Assembly (NCBI GenBank): GCA_947500005.1
Contig: CANMQJ010000014.1
Span: 62,001 to 126,000 of the forward strand
Length of the DNA: 64,000 bases
Direction of reading: 5' to 3'
From: an uncultured Paracoccaceae bacterium
GTDB lineage: Bacteria; Pseudomonadota; Alphaproteobacteria; Rhodobacterales; Rhodobacteraceae
Part shown: positions 29,002-38,173 of the stretch, piece after piece
Layout of the letters: every line of letters starts with the position of its first letter
Position numbering within the stretch: the first letter of the stretch is position 1
The notes under the pieces: model-generated
The model's input: only the letters and a program-made list of their open reading frames with translations
Databases searched by the model: none
Told to the model about the DNA's origin: nothing
Made by a program: the position numbers and the translations under genes

Positions 29002-29862
29002 ATGTTCGATGCCGCCCCCCATGCCCCTGCGCTGTCCCAAAGCGCCGAGTTCGAGGCGACGCTGCGCGCCCTCGGACAGCGCCCGCACCGCCTCGCCGAT
29101 GGCAGCCTCGTCCTGCGCCGCCGCCTTGCGGGCCTGCCCGTGGCGCTCGTCAGCCGCGCGCGGATCGACCCGGCCACCCTGCCGCTCCTCCTGGCCGATG
29201 CCGGCCTCTCGCGCAGGCCGCTCCTGCTCAACCCCGATGCGCCCGTGACCCTGCCGGGTGCTCTGCCCCTCGTGACGCCCGCCCATGTTGCCGAGCTTGA
29301 TCTGACCGGCGATCTCCGCGCCGGACTCCACCAGAAATGGCGCAACCGCCTCTCCCATGCGCGCCGCCAATCGCTGCGCCTGCGCCATGAGATACTCCCG
29401 GACCGCGCCGATCACTGGCTGCTCGCGGCCGACGCGCGGCAGCAGCGGACCCGTCGTTACCGCGCATGGCCCGCCGCGCTCACGTTGGCCTATGGCCGCG
29501 CGAATCCCGGCCAGGCCCGCCTCTTCACCGCGCTCCACCAGGGCCACCCCGTGGCCGCCCTGCTGATCCTGCTCCACGGCGCGTCCGCCAGCTATCACAT
29601 CGCCCACAGCACCGCGCAGGGCCGCGCCGTCAGCGCCCACAACCTCCTCCTGTGGGAGGCGGCGACATGGCTCGCCGCGCGCGGCCTCACCCGGCTCGAC
29701 CTCGGCCCGGTCGAAACCGAACACAGCCCCGGCCTCGCCCGGTTCAAGCTGGGCACCGGTGCCCGCGCCCGGCCCCTCGGCGGCACGTGGCTCCTCTGGC
29801 CGCCCCTGACGCCCCGTTTGCGCCTGCGGGATGGACATGACCGCCCCAAGGGGTCTATCTGA
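29002..29862 (+). CDS. GNAT / FemAB-like acyltransferase
   Basis: 286 residues. The N-terminal half is poorly conserved. The C-terminal half has the FemAB/GNAT-like pattern KWRNRLSHARRQSLRLR, HGASASYHIAHSTAQGRAVS and NLLLWEAATWLAARGLTRLD followed by LGPVETEHSPGLARFKLGTG. Such proteins transfer acyl or aminoacyl groups; the acceptor is unknown here. It stands between tyrS and the SDR gene with 33 bp to the latter, so it may share the SDR transcript. Rhodobacterales homologues are annotated only as GNAT family. Confidence 0.72.
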   Translation: MFDAAPHAPALSQSAEFEATLRALGQRPHRLADGSLVLRRRLAGLPVALVSRARIDPATLPLLLADAGLSRRPLLLNPDAPVTLPGALPLVTPAHVAELDLTGDLRAGLHQKWRNRLSHARRQSLRLRHEILPDRADHWLLAADARQQRTRRYRAWPAALTLAYGRANPGQARLFTALHQGHPVAALLILLHGASASYHIAHSTAQGRAVSAHNLLLWEAATWLAARGLTRLDLGPVETEHSPGLARFKLGTGARARPLGGTWLLWPPLTPRLRLRDGHDRPKGSI

Positions 29863-29895
29863 ACGCATGTTCAAATCACCGGGAGGGAGCCCGAC

Positions 29896-30651
29896 ATGCA
29901 ACTCAGCACCACAGCCGCCATCGTGACCGGCGGCGCCTCCGGCCTGGGCGAGGCCACCGCCCGCCACTTCGCCGCGAATGGCGCGCAGGTGACCATCTTC
30001 GACCGCGACGCCGAACGCGGCACGAAAGTGGCCGAGGAGATCGGCGGCCATTTCGCCCAGACCGACGTGACCGACGAGGCCTCCGTCGGGGCCGCCATCG
30101 CCCATGCGGTGCAGAAGATGGGCAAGATCACCGTCGCCGTGAACTGCGCGGGCATCGGCACGGTCGGCAAGACGCTGGGCAAGGAAGGCCCGCTGCCGCT
30201 CAAGACCTTCCAGACCACGATCGACGTCAACCTGGTGGGCAGCTTCAACGTCGCCCGTCTGGCCGCGGTCGAGATGGCCCGCAACGAGCCAGACGCAGAT
30301 GGCGAGCGCGGGGTGATCATCAACACCGCCTCCATCGCTGCCTTCGACGGGCAAAAGGGTCAGGTCTCCTACGCGTCCTCCAAGGGCGGCATCGTCGGCA
30401 TGACCCTGCCGATGGCCCGCGACCTCGCGCGCGACAACATCCGCGTCATGGCCATCGCGCCGGGCATCTTCCTGACCCCGATGCTGATGGGACTGCCGCA
30501 AGAGGCGCAGGACCAGCTTGCCGCCGACGTCACCTGCCCCGCGCGCCTCGGCCGCCCCGAGGAATTCGGCCAGCTCGCCGGGTTCATCGTGCAGATGGGT
30601 TATCTCAACGGCGAGGTGATCCGCCTCGACGGCGCGTTGCGGATGCGCTGA
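29896..30651 (+). CDS. SDR-family oxidoreductase, 3-hydroxyacyl-CoA dehydrogenase type-2 like
   Basis: 251 residues. The Rossmann motif is TGGASGLGEATARHFA, the NNAG-type strand is VNCAGIGTVGK, and the catalytic residues are the serine in INTASIAAFDGQKGQ and tyrosine/lysine in YASSKGG. The overall pattern (LKTFQTTIDVNLVGSFNV and MGLPQEAQDQLA) is that of HSD17B10-like 3-hydroxyacyl-CoA dehydrogenases of beta-oxidation. A strong ribosome-binding site, GGGAGGGAG, precedes the ATG. A perfect hairpin follows the stop. Confidence 0.87.
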   Translation: MQLSTTAAIVTGGASGLGEATARHFAANGAQVTIFDRDAERGTKVAEEIGGHFAQTDVTDEASVGAAIAHAVQKMGKITVAVNCAGIGTVGKTLGKEGPLPLKTFQTTIDVNLVGSFNVARLAAVEMARNEPDADGERGVIINTASIAAFDGQKGQVSYASSKGGIVGMTLPMARDLARDNIRVMAIAPGIFLTPMLMGLPQEAQDQLAADVTCPARLGRPEEFGQLAGFIVQMGYLNGEVIRLDGALRMR

Positions 30652-30658
30652 CCGCATT

Positions 30659-30687
30659 GGTCCGGGCCTGCGACACCGGCCCGGACC
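30659..30687 (+). terminator. Perfect hairpin after the SDR gene
   Basis: Ten-base arms GGTCCGGGCC and GGCCCGGACC with a nine-base loop, starting 8 bases past the stop. Only CCGCCTTG follows rather than a T-run, so termination efficiency is uncertain. Confidence 0.5.
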
Positions 30688-30690
30688 GCC

Positions 30691-30740
30691 TTGTACAAAA
30701 CGATCAATCGCCCCCTGGAAGCCTGTACAAAACGGTCAAT
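30691..30740. repeat. Paired 18-base direct repeats containing TGTACAAAACG
   Basis: TTGTACAAAACGATCAAT at 30691-30708 and CTGTACAAAACGGTCAAT at 30723-30740 match at 16 of 18 positions and are exactly 32 bases apart, close to three helical turns. They lie between the 3' ends of the convergent SDR and uup genes. The look is that of a TetR-type operator pair, but no promoter-borne gene is next to it. Confidence 0.6.
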
Positions 30741-30768
30741 TCCGGTGGAACCGCATGGTACAGGGCGT

Positions 30769-32577
30769 TCAGGCCTTCTCGGCCTTCTCCTCCAGTTCCA
30801 GCCACTCCTCCTCGGCCGCGGCCAGCTTTTCCTGGCGTTGCACCAGCGCCTCTGTCGCCTTCCGGAATTTCAGGGGCTCCCGCGTGTAAAGCTCCGGATC
30901 CGCCATCAGTTCCTGAAGCTTGGCGATCTCGGCTTCAAGCCTCTCGATCTCCGCCGGCAGTTTCTCCAGCCGGTGCTTCTCGGTGAAGCTCAAGCCCGCT
31001 TTCAGCGCCGCATCCTGCTTCACCTTTGGCTTTGACAGCTTTGTTTTTTCGTCTTTTTCTGGCGTGTCGGACTTCCGCTGTGCGCGGTAGTCGGACCATC
31101 CGCCCGGATAGACCGTCGCGTGCCCATTGCCCTCCATCGCCACCGTCATGGTCGCCACCCGGTCGAGGAAATCGCGATCATGGCTCACCAGAAGAACGGT
31201 CCCGTCATAGTCGTCCAGCAATTCCTGCAACAGGTCCAGAGTCTCGACATCCAGGTCGTTGGTCGGCTCGTCCAGCACCAGAAGGTTCGAGGGCTTCGCC
31301 ATCAGCTTGGCCAGCAGCAACCGCGCTTTTTCCCCACCGGACAAGGACTTGACAGGCGCTCTTGCCTGCCGCTCGTCGAACAGGAACTCCTTGAGGTAAC
31401 CCACGACATGCTTGGGCTGGCCCCGTACCATGATCTGGTCGGCCTTTCCCGAGACGCGCATCTCGGGATCGCCGGTCAGACTGTCCCAGAGGCTCATCTC
31501 GGGGTCGAGCTTTGCCCGCGCCTGGTCGAACACGGCGATATCAAGGTTCGTGCCCAGCTTGACCTCGCCTCCATCAGGCTGAACTTCGCCAAGCAGCATC
31601 TTGAGAACAGTTGTTTTTCCGACACCGTTCGGGCCGACAAAGGCAACCCGGTCACCGCGCTGCACCAGCAGGTCGAGCTTGCGCAGGATGATCTTGCCGT
31701 CGAACGCCTTTGCAAGTCCCGTGGCTTCGATGACCTTCTTGCCGGATTTCGGCCCCGACTCGAGATCCAGCGCCGCAGCCCCCTGCCGCTTGATCTGCGA
31801 GGCACGCTCGTCCCTCAGCGCCTGCAAGGCACGCACCCGGCCCTGATTCCGCTTGCGCCGCGCACTGATCCCCTCGACCGCCCAGCGGGCCTCGGACTTG
31901 ATCAGCCGGTCGAGCTTGTGGCGCTGCATGTCCTCCTCTTCCCAAACCTGGTCGCGCCAGGCCTCGAAATGCTCGAATCCCTTCTCCTGCCTGCGCACTT
32001 TTCCTCTGTCAATCCAGAGGGTTGCGCGTGTAAGATTACGCAGGAATGCGCGATCGTGCGAGATCAGCACAAAGGCCGTGCGCGTGGCCCCAAGCTCGCC
32101 CTCCAGCCAACCGATCGCCTCGATATCGAGGTGGTTCGTCGGCTCGTCCAGCAACATCAGATCCGGTGCCTCGGCCATCAGCTTGGCCAACGCTGCGCGC
32201 CGCCTCTCACCGCCCGAGGCCGTCGCCACTTCGCGCGCGGGATCGAATTTCAACCCTTCGGCCGCGCGTTCGACCTTGTAAAGCTCGCCGGGCTCGAGGG
32301 CGCTGGTGGCATAGTCTCCCAAGGTGGCAAAGCCCGCCATCTCGGGCTCCTGCTCCATATAGCCCACGGATTTGCCCGGAGGCACCACGACCTCGCCGGA
32401 ATCAGGTTCAACAATTCCTGCCATCACCTTCATTAAAGTAGATTTTCCTGATCCGTTGCGCCCGACAAGGGCGACCCGGTCGCCCGGTTGAACGACGAGA
32501 TCGAGTTCGGAAAAGACCGGCTCTCCACCGAAAGTCAGCGAGATTCCGTTCAACTGGAGAAGTGGGATACGTGCCAT
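30769..32577 (-). CDS. uup: ABC-F family ATPase Uup
   Basis: 602 residues with two ATP-binding cassettes: GRNGSGKST and LLDEPTNHLDIEAIGWLE, then GPNGVGKTT, SLSGGEKARLLLAKL and LVLDEPTNDLDVETLDLL. The second Walker B motif ends in the NDLD form characteristic of Uup. The C-terminal region (about residues 520-602) is a charged coiled coil, which in E. coli Uup binds DNA. Uup affects ribosome rescue and precise excision of transposons. Its codon use is slightly less GC-extreme than flanking genes. The 3' end faces the SDR gene across the TGTACAAAACG repeats. Confidence 0.93.
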   Translation of the reverse strand: MARIPLLQLNGISLTFGGEPVFSELDLVVQPGDRVALVGRNGSGKSTLMKVMAGIVEPDSGEVVVPPGKSVGYMEQEPEMAGFATLGDYATSALEPGELYKVERAAEGLKFDPAREVATASGGERRRAALAKLMAEAPDLMLLDEPTNHLDIEAIGWLEGELGATRTAFVLISHDRAFLRNLTRATLWIDRGKVRRQEKGFEHFEAWRDQVWEEEDMQRHKLDRLIKSEARWAVEGISARRKRNQGRVRALQALRDERASQIKRQGAAALDLESGPKSGKKVIEATGLAKAFDGKIILRKLDLLVQRGDRVAFVGPNGVGKTTVLKMLLGEVQPDGGEVKLGTNLDIAVFDQARAKLDPEMSLWDSLTGDPEMRVSGKADQIMVRGQPKHVVGYLKEFLFDERQARAPVKSLSGGEKARLLLAKLMAKPSNLLVLDEPTNDLDVETLDLLQELLDDYDGTVLLVSHDRDFLDRVATMTVAMEGNGHATVYPGGWSDYRAQRKSDTPEKDEKTKLSKPKVKQDAALKAGLSFTEKHRLEKLPAEIERLEAEIAKLQELMADPELYTREPLKFRKATEALVQRQEKLAAAEEEWLELEEKAEKA

Positions 32578-32625
32578 GACTGCCAGCTAAACCCGGCCGG
32601 TCACCGCGTCAACGCCCCTCGCACA

Positions 32626-33366
32626 CTACCCTGCCACGGCCCGCAGCAGGCGTTTGCGCGCCGGTGGAATTGCTCCGATCTCGAGCCCGGTGAAGACATG
32701 CAGCGTGTTCATGTGCCGGTCCACCACCGCGTGATCGCTGACCCAGCCCCCCATGAGCAGGTAGGTCCGCAACAGCGGCGGCATCCGCAGCATCGCCTTT
32801 TTCGCATCCGGCTTGCGCCGCAGCCGCGCCGCATAGCGGAACACATGCGGCGCCTTGACCTTGGGCCACCAGCGCTTCGGCGCAAGGTGCCGCGCCTTGA
32901 GCATGGCAAAGGCGTCCAGGTACTGCTCGGTCTCGGTTCCCGCGAAGGAGGAGCAACCGAACAGCATCTCGATCCCGTTGCGGTCCACATAGGTGGTCAT
33001 CGCCCCCCAGGCCACGCGGAGGATGTCTGGATCGGAATAATCCGAGTCGATGCAGAAACGCCCCATCTCGACCATCGGACCCTGATAGGTTTCGAGAGCG
33101 GACAGATCGTAGAACTGTGCCGAGTAGCTGCGCTGGATCTCGGCGCCGCCCTGCATGGTCAGCATCCGGAAACAGCAGACCAGGCGTCCGCCCTCGCGCA
33201 TGTCTTCGACCAGCACATGCGCGCAAACCGGGTCATAGGCGTCCCGGTCGGGGGTCTCCGTGTGAAACGCCATCGTCCGCAGGGCCTGCGCCGCGGCAAG
33301 ATCCGCCGCATTCTCGGCCAGCCGCGCCCGGTAGCGTCCCTTGCTCAACAGATGCGCCTGCGCCAT
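32626..33366 (-). CDS. olsB: Ornithine-acyl[acyl-carrier-protein] N-acyltransferase
   Basis: 246 residues from ATG 33366, which has GGAGG eight bases upstream; a GTG/ATG-proximal longer frame reaches 33423. Family blocks include FDPVCAHVLV-like YDPVCAHVLVEDMREGGRLV, GPMVEMGRFCIDSDYSDPDI and EMLFGCSSFAGTE. OlsB adds a 3-hydroxyacyl chain to ornithine, the first step to the phosphorus-free ornithine lipids that marine Rhodobacteraceae make under phosphate limitation. The partner O-acyltransferase olsA is not adjacent; uup follows instead. Confidence 0.85.
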   Translation of the reverse strand: MAQAHLLSKGRYRARLAENAADLAAAQALRTMAFHTETPDRDAYDPVCAHVLVEDMREGGRLVCCFRMLTMQGGAEIQRSYSAQFYDLSALETYQGPMVEMGRFCIDSDYSDPDILRVAWGAMTTYVDRNGIEMLFGCSSFAGTETEQYLDAFAMLKARHLAPKRWWPKVKAPHVFRYAARLRRKPDAKKAMLRMPPLLRTYLLMGGWVSDHAVVDRHMNTLHVFTGLEIGAIPPARKRLLRAVAG

Positions 33367-33450
33367 GGCCCGGCCCTCCGCATGCCTTTGCCCGAGGATA
33401 TTCACCGGTGGGCTAGCACACAAGACGTGACAGGCGCGTGACGCGCCCGA

Positions 33451-33915
33451 TCACTCCAGCAGGTTGCCGGGATTGAAACTGCCGATATTGCCGAGAAGCT
33501 GCCGCAGGAAGGTCTTGTCCTCGATACTGGAATCGGTCACCCGACGTTCCAGTGCGACGACCCGGCCGTGATCGAGACCGTATCGCTCGATGTTGCGCAC
33601 CACTCCGCGCTGATCGAATCTGATCGCCACAAGCTCGCGCGAGACGATCTCGGGCTGGCGCGCGCCGTAATGACGGAACCGCGTCGTGACGTAGTAGTAG
33701 CCCGAATCCTGCAACACTCCCGAAGAGCTGGGCGTGCCGACGGCCTCGACCACGCTGTCGCGGGTATCGACGCCGACTTGCAGCTCGGCCAGCTCCTCGG
33801 GGGTGGGAACGTAGCCATGATTGCGGTAGATGGGCGCGCAGGCCATGACACCGGTCAGGATCCCTATCGCCAGGATCCGCAATACCGGTTTCGGCAGCGC
33901 TGTGGACTTGAGCAT
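33451..33915 (-). CDS. bamE: Outer membrane protein assembly factor BamE
   Basis: 154 residues. A lipoprotein-type signal ends in GVMACAPIY, with the lipobox cysteine near residue 26. The SmpA/OmlA fold follows: HGYVPTPEELAELQVGVDTR, then VGTPSSSGVLQDSGYYYV. BamE stabilises the BamA-BamD contact in the machine that inserts beta-barrels such as LptD. It is divergent from yceD with an 88 bp shared promoter region. olsB lies downstream on the same strand, 84 bp away. Confidence 0.9.
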   Translation of the reverse strand: MLKSTALPKPVLRILAIGILTGVMACAPIYRNHGYVPTPEELAELQVGVDTRDSVVEAVGTPSSSGVLQDSGYYYVTTRFRHYGARQPEIVSRELVAIRFDQRGVVRNIERYGLDHGRVVALERRVTDSSIEDKTFLRQLLGNIGSFNPGNLLE

Positions 33916-34003
33916 TACTGCCCCCCCTTGTAACGGCCCCGGGCCTTTTCTAATTCGGATTACAGAAACACTTGCCCCGGTTCAACACAGGAAAGGCGGC
34001 CCA

Positions 34004-34534
34004 ATGAGTGAAGACCTGCGCGTTTCGGCGCTGTCGCAGAGCACGCCCACCTCTTTCGAGATCACTCCGGAGGCCGGGGAGCGTGCCGCGCTGGCCGACG
34101 CGCTGGATATACTCGGCATTCGCAAGCTGCGCTTTTCCGGCGAAGTTCGCGGGCAGGGAAAGCGCGACTGGCTGCTGACCGGTGAACTGGGCGCGACCGT
34201 CGTTCAGGCCTGCGTGGTGACGCTGGAGCCAGTTGCCACCCGAATCGACGTGCCCGTGCGCAGGCTCTACCTGGCCGACTGGGTGGAACCCGAGGGCGAA
34301 GAAGTTGAAATGCCCGAGGACGACGAAAACGAACCGTTGCGCGAGGTCATCTCTCCTCGCGCCGTGATGGCCGAGGCGCTGGCCCTTGCCCTGCCGCTCT
34401 ATCCGCGCAAGGAGGGCGTCGAGACGGGGGAGGCCGTGTTCGCCGAAGAAGGAACCGAGCCGCTGCGCGACGAGGACACGAAGCCCTTTGCCGCGCTGGC
34501 GGGGCTGCGCGAGAAGCTGAAAAAAGATCAATGA
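34004..34534 (+). CDS. yceD: DUF177 protein (YceD), 23S rRNA accumulation protein
   Basis: 176 residues from ATG 34004. The DUF177 core includes a low-conservation N-terminal strand region, ACVVTLEPVATRIDVPVRRL and an acidic stretch EPEGEEVEMPEDDENE, then REVISPRAVMAEALALALPL and a final KPFAALAGLREKLKKD. YceD homologues are linked to 23S rRNA maturation in bacteria and plants. The yceD-rpmF pair is near universal. The gap to rpmF is 204 bp, larger than usual, and may hold a second promoter. Confidence 0.88.
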   Translation: MSEDLRVSALSQSTPTSFEITPEAGERAALADALDILGIRKLRFSGEVRGQGKRDWLLTGELGATVVQACVVTLEPVATRIDVPVRRLYLADWVEPEGEEVEMPEDDENEPLREVISPRAVMAEALALALPLYPRKEGVETGEAVFAEEGTEPLRDEDTKPFAALAGLREKLKKDQ

Positions 34535-34738
34535 CATTCATGTAAAACGGTGTCATAGGGGCCGCGCGGAAAAAGCCCTTGAACACCGCGAGATTCGCAG
34601 TATTTTCGCGCGCTCATCGGATTTTTGGGTTGGACATCGTCGGGGCTGCGGCCTACACGCTCGTCACGCCACATGAAACGTAGAACGAAACCCGGCCCCG
34701 GACGCTTTCGCGGGCCCCAGTAAGACAAAGGTTGAGAC

Positions 34739-34945
34739 ATGGCTGTCCAACAGAACAAAGTTTCCAAGTCGCGCCGCAACAACCGCCGCGCGCACGACGC
34801 TCTGGTTGCTGCCAACCCGAACGAATGTGCAAACTGCGGCGAGCTCAAGCGCCCGCATCACGTCTGCCCTTCCTGCGGCCATTACGACGACCGTGAAGTC
34901 GTCGCCCAGGCCGATGAGATCGATCTGGACGAAGACGCGGCCTGA
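34739..34945 (+). CDS. rpmF: 50S ribosomal protein L32
   Basis: 68 residues starting [20 protein letters not shown], the standard L32 start. Zinc-binding cysteines are retained ([20 protein letters not shown]), giving a CxxC...CxxC ribbon. L32 sits near the exit region of the large subunit. It is followed 23 bp later by plsX, coupling ribosome and lipid genes as in most proteobacteria. Confidence 0.97.
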   Translation: MAVQQNKVSKSRRNNRRAHDALVAANPNECANCGELKRPHHVCPSCGHYDDREVVAQADEIDLDEDAA

Positions 34946-34968
34946 ACGTTCACTAGGCGGCCACGCAT

Positions 34969-36081
34969 ATGACGGCGCAGCCCGATCAGAGCGGCAGGAT
35001 CATCATCTCGGTGGATGCCATGGGCGGGGACAAGGGTCCCTCGACCGTCGTATCGGGCATGGCCAAATCGGCGCGGAAGAACCCGGAACTCGGGTTCATC
35101 CTGCACGGCCCCGAAGAAGAACTGCGCGGATTGATTGCACGCAGGCGCGGCAGCGATCTGCTGGATCGCATCAGCTTTCGCGATGTCGCGGGTGTCGTGA
35201 AGATGGAGGACAAGCCCAGCCACGTGGTGCGCCACGGCAAGGGCACCTCCATGTGGTCGACGCTTGAATCCGTTCGGATGGGCGAAGCCCATGGCGCGGT
35301 GTCCTGTGGGAATACCGGCGCGCTCATGGCGCTTTCGATGATGCGTCTGCGCAAGCTGCCGGGCGTGAACCGTCCTGCGATCGCTGTTCTCTGGCCCTCG
35401 CTGAACCCGCAGGGGTTCAACGTCATGCTGGACGTTGGCGCCGATGTGCGCGCCGATGCCACAGACCTTTTGCAATTCGCCTTGATGGGGGCGTCCTACG
35501 CGCGCAACGGGCTTGACCTTCAGCGTCCCCGGATCGGGCTGCTGAATGTCGGCACGGAAGAGCACAAGGGGCGCCCGGAACTCAAAAAGGCCCATGAATT
35601 GATCGAGGATTTCGCCGACCGTGCGAAGTTCGATTTCGTCGGCTTCGTCGAAGGTGGCGACATTCCAGGCAGCCGCGCCGACGTTATCGTGACCGACGGC
35701 TTTACCGGCAATGTCGCGATCAAGACCGGCGAAGGCACGGCCACGTTGATCGGCGATCTCCTGCGCGAAGCGTTCCGCTATTCGCCGCTGTCCCGGGTCG
35801 CCTCGCTGCTGGCGCTTACCTCGCTCAAGCGGCTCCAGAAACGGATCGACCCTCGCCGCGTGAATGGCGGAGTCTTCCTTGGACTTAACGGAACTGTGGT
35901 GAAATCGCATGGCGGCGCTGACGAGACCGGCGTGTCCGCAGCCATCAAACTTGCCTTTCAACTGGCAAAATCCGACTTTTCGGAAAAGCTGGCCGCGCGG
36001 GTTGCAACCACTGTCGAGCTTGCACAAGATGGCGATCACGCCGCGCACCAAGCGCAGGAAGAACAAGAAGGCAGATCGTGA
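34969..36081 (+). CDS. plsX: Phosphate acyltransferase PlsX
   Basis: 370 residues. Signatures are IIISVDAMGGDKGPSTVVSG, SCGNTGALMALSMM, GLLNVGTEEHKG and VDGFTGNVAIKTGEG-like VTDGFTGNVAIKTGEG. PlsX converts acyl-ACP to acyl-phosphate for PlsY, beginning phospholipid synthesis at the membrane face. The stop overlaps a possible GTG start of fabH (GTGA at 36078-36081). The last 25 residues are a Gln/Glu-rich tail. Confidence 0.96.
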   Translation: MTAQPDQSGRIIISVDAMGGDKGPSTVVSGMAKSARKNPELGFILHGPEEELRGLIARRRGSDLLDRISFRDVAGVVKMEDKPSHVVRHGKGTSMWSTLESVRMGEAHGAVSCGNTGALMALSMMRLRKLPGVNRPAIAVLWPSLNPQGFNVMLDVGADVRADATDLLQFALMGASYARNGLDLQRPRIGLLNVGTEEHKGRPELKKAHELIEDFADRAKFDFVGFVEGGDIPGSRADVIVTDGFTGNVAIKTGEGTATLIGDLLREAFRYSPLSRVASLLALTSLKRLQKRIDPRRVNGGVFLGLNGTVVKSHGGADETGVSAAIKLAFQLAKSDFSEKLAARVATTVELAQDGDHAAHQAQEEQEGRS

Positions 36082-36083
36082 AA

Positions 36084-37055
36084 ATGGCAGGCCGCGCAGT
36101 CGTCACCGGTGTGGGGCATTACTTGCCCGAGCGCATCGTTCCCAACTCGGCGTTCGAAGAGACACTGGACACCACCGATGAATGGATCCGCAGCCGGTCG
36201 GGAATCGAGCGACGGCATTTCGCTGCCGAAGGCGAGACCACCTCGGACCTGGCCTTTCATGCCGCGAGAGCCGCGCTGGAGGATGCCGGGATAACGGCGG
36301 ACGAGATCGATGCGATCATCCTTGCGACCTCGACCGCTGACCTGACCTTTCCATCCGCCGCGACGATGGTCCAGGCCCGGCTCGGGATGACGCATGGATT
36401 CGCCTTCGATGTTCAGGCCGTCTGCGCGGGATTCGTCTATGCTTTGAGCAATGCCAACGCACTGATCCTGTCGGGACAGGCGAAACGGGTGCTGGTAATC
36501 GGGGCCGAAACCTTCTCGCGAATCATGGACTGGACCGACCGGTCGACATGTGTCCTGTTCGGGGACGGCGCCGGCGCGCTGGTTCTTGAGGCGCAGGAAG
36601 GCGAAGGTTCCGCGCAGGATCGGGGCATCCTTTCGGTGGACCTGAATTCGGACGGACGCTACCGCGATCTTCTTTACGTCGATGGCGGGGTCTCGACCCA
36701 ATCGACCGGGCACCTGCGGATGCAGGGCAACCAGGTTTTTCGCCATGCCGTTGAAAAACTGGCAAAAACCGCCGAAACCGCGCTGGATCGCGCGGGATTG
36801 ACCAGCGCCGATGTGGACTGGATCGTGCCGCACCAGGCCAATATCCGCATCATCCAGGGCACCGCCAAGAAGATGGGCCTGTCGATGGAAAAGGTGGTCG
36901 TGACCGTTCAGGACCACGGGAATACTTCGGCGGCATCCATCCCGCTTGCGCTCTCGATCGGCAAGGGTCGCGGACAGATAAAGCCCGGAGATCTGGTGGT
37001 CACCGAGGCGATCGGCGGCGGTCTGGCCTGGGGTGCGGTGGTGCTTCGCTGGTGA
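36084..37055 (+). CDS. fabH: Beta-ketoacyl-ACP synthase III
   Basis: 323 residues from ATG 36084. A GTG at 36078, better spaced (6 bases) from AAGAAGG, would add two residues, so the true start is either. The catalytic triad is visible: cysteine in [13 protein letters not shown], histidine in [13 protein letters not shown] and asparagine in [13 protein letters not shown]. FabH condenses acetyl-CoA with malonyl-ACP to start fatty acid chains. It follows plsX directly, as is usual. Confidence 0.95.
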   Translation: MAGRAVVTGVGHYLPERIVPNSAFEETLDTTDEWIRSRSGIERRHFAAEGETTSDLAFHAARAALEDAGITADEIDAIILATSTADLTFPSAATMVQARLGMTHGFAFDVQAVCAGFVYALSNANALILSGQAKRVLVIGAETFSRIMDWTDRSTCVLFGDGAGALVLEAQEGEGSAQDRGILSVDLNSDGRYRDLLYVDGGVSTQSTGHLRMQGNQVFRHAVEKLAKTAETALDRAGLTSADVDWIVPHQANIRIIQGTAKKMGLSMEKVVVTVQDHGNTSAASIPLALSIGKGRGQIKPGDLVVTEAIGGGLAWGAVVLRW

Positions 37056-37099
37056 TCCGGCGGGGAACCGCATAATCCCGCCCGTCCAATACCTTGATA

Positions 37100-37129
37100 T
37101 TGACAGGGAAATTCCCCTGCCCCTATGCT
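37100..37129 (+). promoter_or_regulatory. Sigma70-type promoter of ihfA with a palindrome in the spacer
   Basis: TTGACA at 37100-37105 and TATGCT at 37124-37129 are separated by 18 bases, close to the vegetative consensus. The spacer and its flank hold the near-perfect palindrome CAGGGAAATTCCCCTG at 37104-37119 (7 of 8 pairs), placed where a repressor could block RNA polymerase. The predicted transcript starts near 37136, just ahead of ihfA. Confidence 0.6.
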
Positions 37130-37152
37130 TCGCTCACAACATGGGGGACGGC

Positions 37153-37455
37153 ATGGGCGAAAAAACTCTGACACGGATGGATCTGAGCGAGGCCGTTTTC
37201 CGCGAGGTCGGCCTGTCGCGCAACGAAAGTGCACAACTGGTCGAGAGCATGTTGAACCACATGTCCGACGCTCTGGTGCGCGGTGAACAGGTCAAGATCT
37301 CGTCCTTCGGAACCTTCAGCGTCCGCGACAAGTCGGCCCGCGTGGGCCGTAACCCCAAGACGGGTGAAGAGGTGCCGATCCAGCCGCGCCGCGTGCTGAC
37401 ATTTCGCCCCTCGCACCTGATGAAGGACCGGGTCGCCGCCGGCAACCGCAAGTAA
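37153..37455 (+). CDS. ihfA: Integration host factor subunit alpha
   Basis: 100 residues from ATG 37153, chosen because GGGGGA lies just upstream and the length equals other IhfA proteins; an in-frame ATG at 37141 lacks a ribosome-binding site. It shows [34 protein letters not shown] and [19 protein letters not shown], with the intercalating proline in the arm. IHF bends DNA at promoters, origins and recombination sites. A MerR gene follows after 15 bp. Confidence 0.95.
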   Translation: MGEKTLTRMDLSEAVFREVGLSRNESAQLVESMLNHMSDALVRGEQVKISSFGTFSVRDKSARVGRNPKTGEEVPIQPRRVLTFRPSHLMKDRVAAGNRK

Positions 37456-37470
37456 GGCGGCGCCGGTACC

Positions 37471-38151
37471 ATGAGCAAATCCCCCGACGCCTTTCGCACG
37501 ATCAGTGAAGTCGCGGAATGGTTGGGGGTGCAGGCCCATGTTCTGCGTTTCTGGGAAAGCAAGTTTCCACAGGTCAAACCGGTCAAACGCGCGGGCGGGC
37601 GGCGCTATTACCGGCCGAACGACATGCTTCTGCTCGGCGGGATCAAGAAACTGCTGCACGATGACGGGCTGACCATCAAGGGCGTCCAGAAGATGCTGCG
37701 CGAGAAAGGCCCCAACCACGTCGCCGAACTGTCGCAGGGGCTCGACGAGATGGCCGAGCCCGCTTTTGCCGAGGGCGGCACCGTGGTGCGGTTCCACGAA
37801 AAGCCCCGCAACGGCAGCGAGCAGATCGACCTCGATTTCGGAGAGGTCGAGGAGGCCGAGCCTGAGGACCTGGACGAAGCCATCGAGGAGCTATCCCCGG
37901 CGCCCTTCGGAAGCGGCGAACTGCCTTCTTTCCTCAAGACCCCAGCCCCGCCCGAGCTTGCCACGGAGGCAGCCGAGGAGGACGCCACTGTAGCGCCCAC
38001 GGTCGAGCAGGCAGACGATGCCGAACCTGGTCCCCTTGCCGCGCTGGCGCGGATCGACAGGCTTTCACCCGAGGATCGGGACCGCATCGCACCGCTTGCG
38101 CACGACCTTCGGACATGGCTGGAGCGTTACGACGCGGAAGTCGTCGGATAA
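37471..38151 (+). CDS. MerR family transcriptional regulator
   Basis: 226 residues. A MerR winged helix occupies the N-terminus ([20 protein letters not shown], then [20 protein letters not shown]). The rest is acidic and probably disordered, with stretches such as [19 protein letters not shown], and ends in a short helix. This ihfA-merR-tRNA-Pro order is common in Rhodobacteraceae; the regulator's targets are unknown. No metal-binding cysteines are seen, so it is not a metal sensor of the classic type. Confidence 0.88.
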   Translation: MSKSPDAFRTISEVAEWLGVQAHVLRFWESKFPQVKPVKRAGGRRYYRPNDMLLLGGIKKLLHDDGLTIKGVQKMLREKGPNHVAELSQGLDEMAEPAFAEGGTVVRFHEKPRNGSEQIDLDFGEVEEAEPEDLDEAIEELSPAPFGSGELPSFLKTPAPPELATEAAEEDATVAPTVEQADDAEPGPLAALARIDRLSPEDRDRIAPLAHDLRTWLERYDAEVVG

Positions 38152-38173
38152 GAAAAAAACCAATGGTTTGCTC

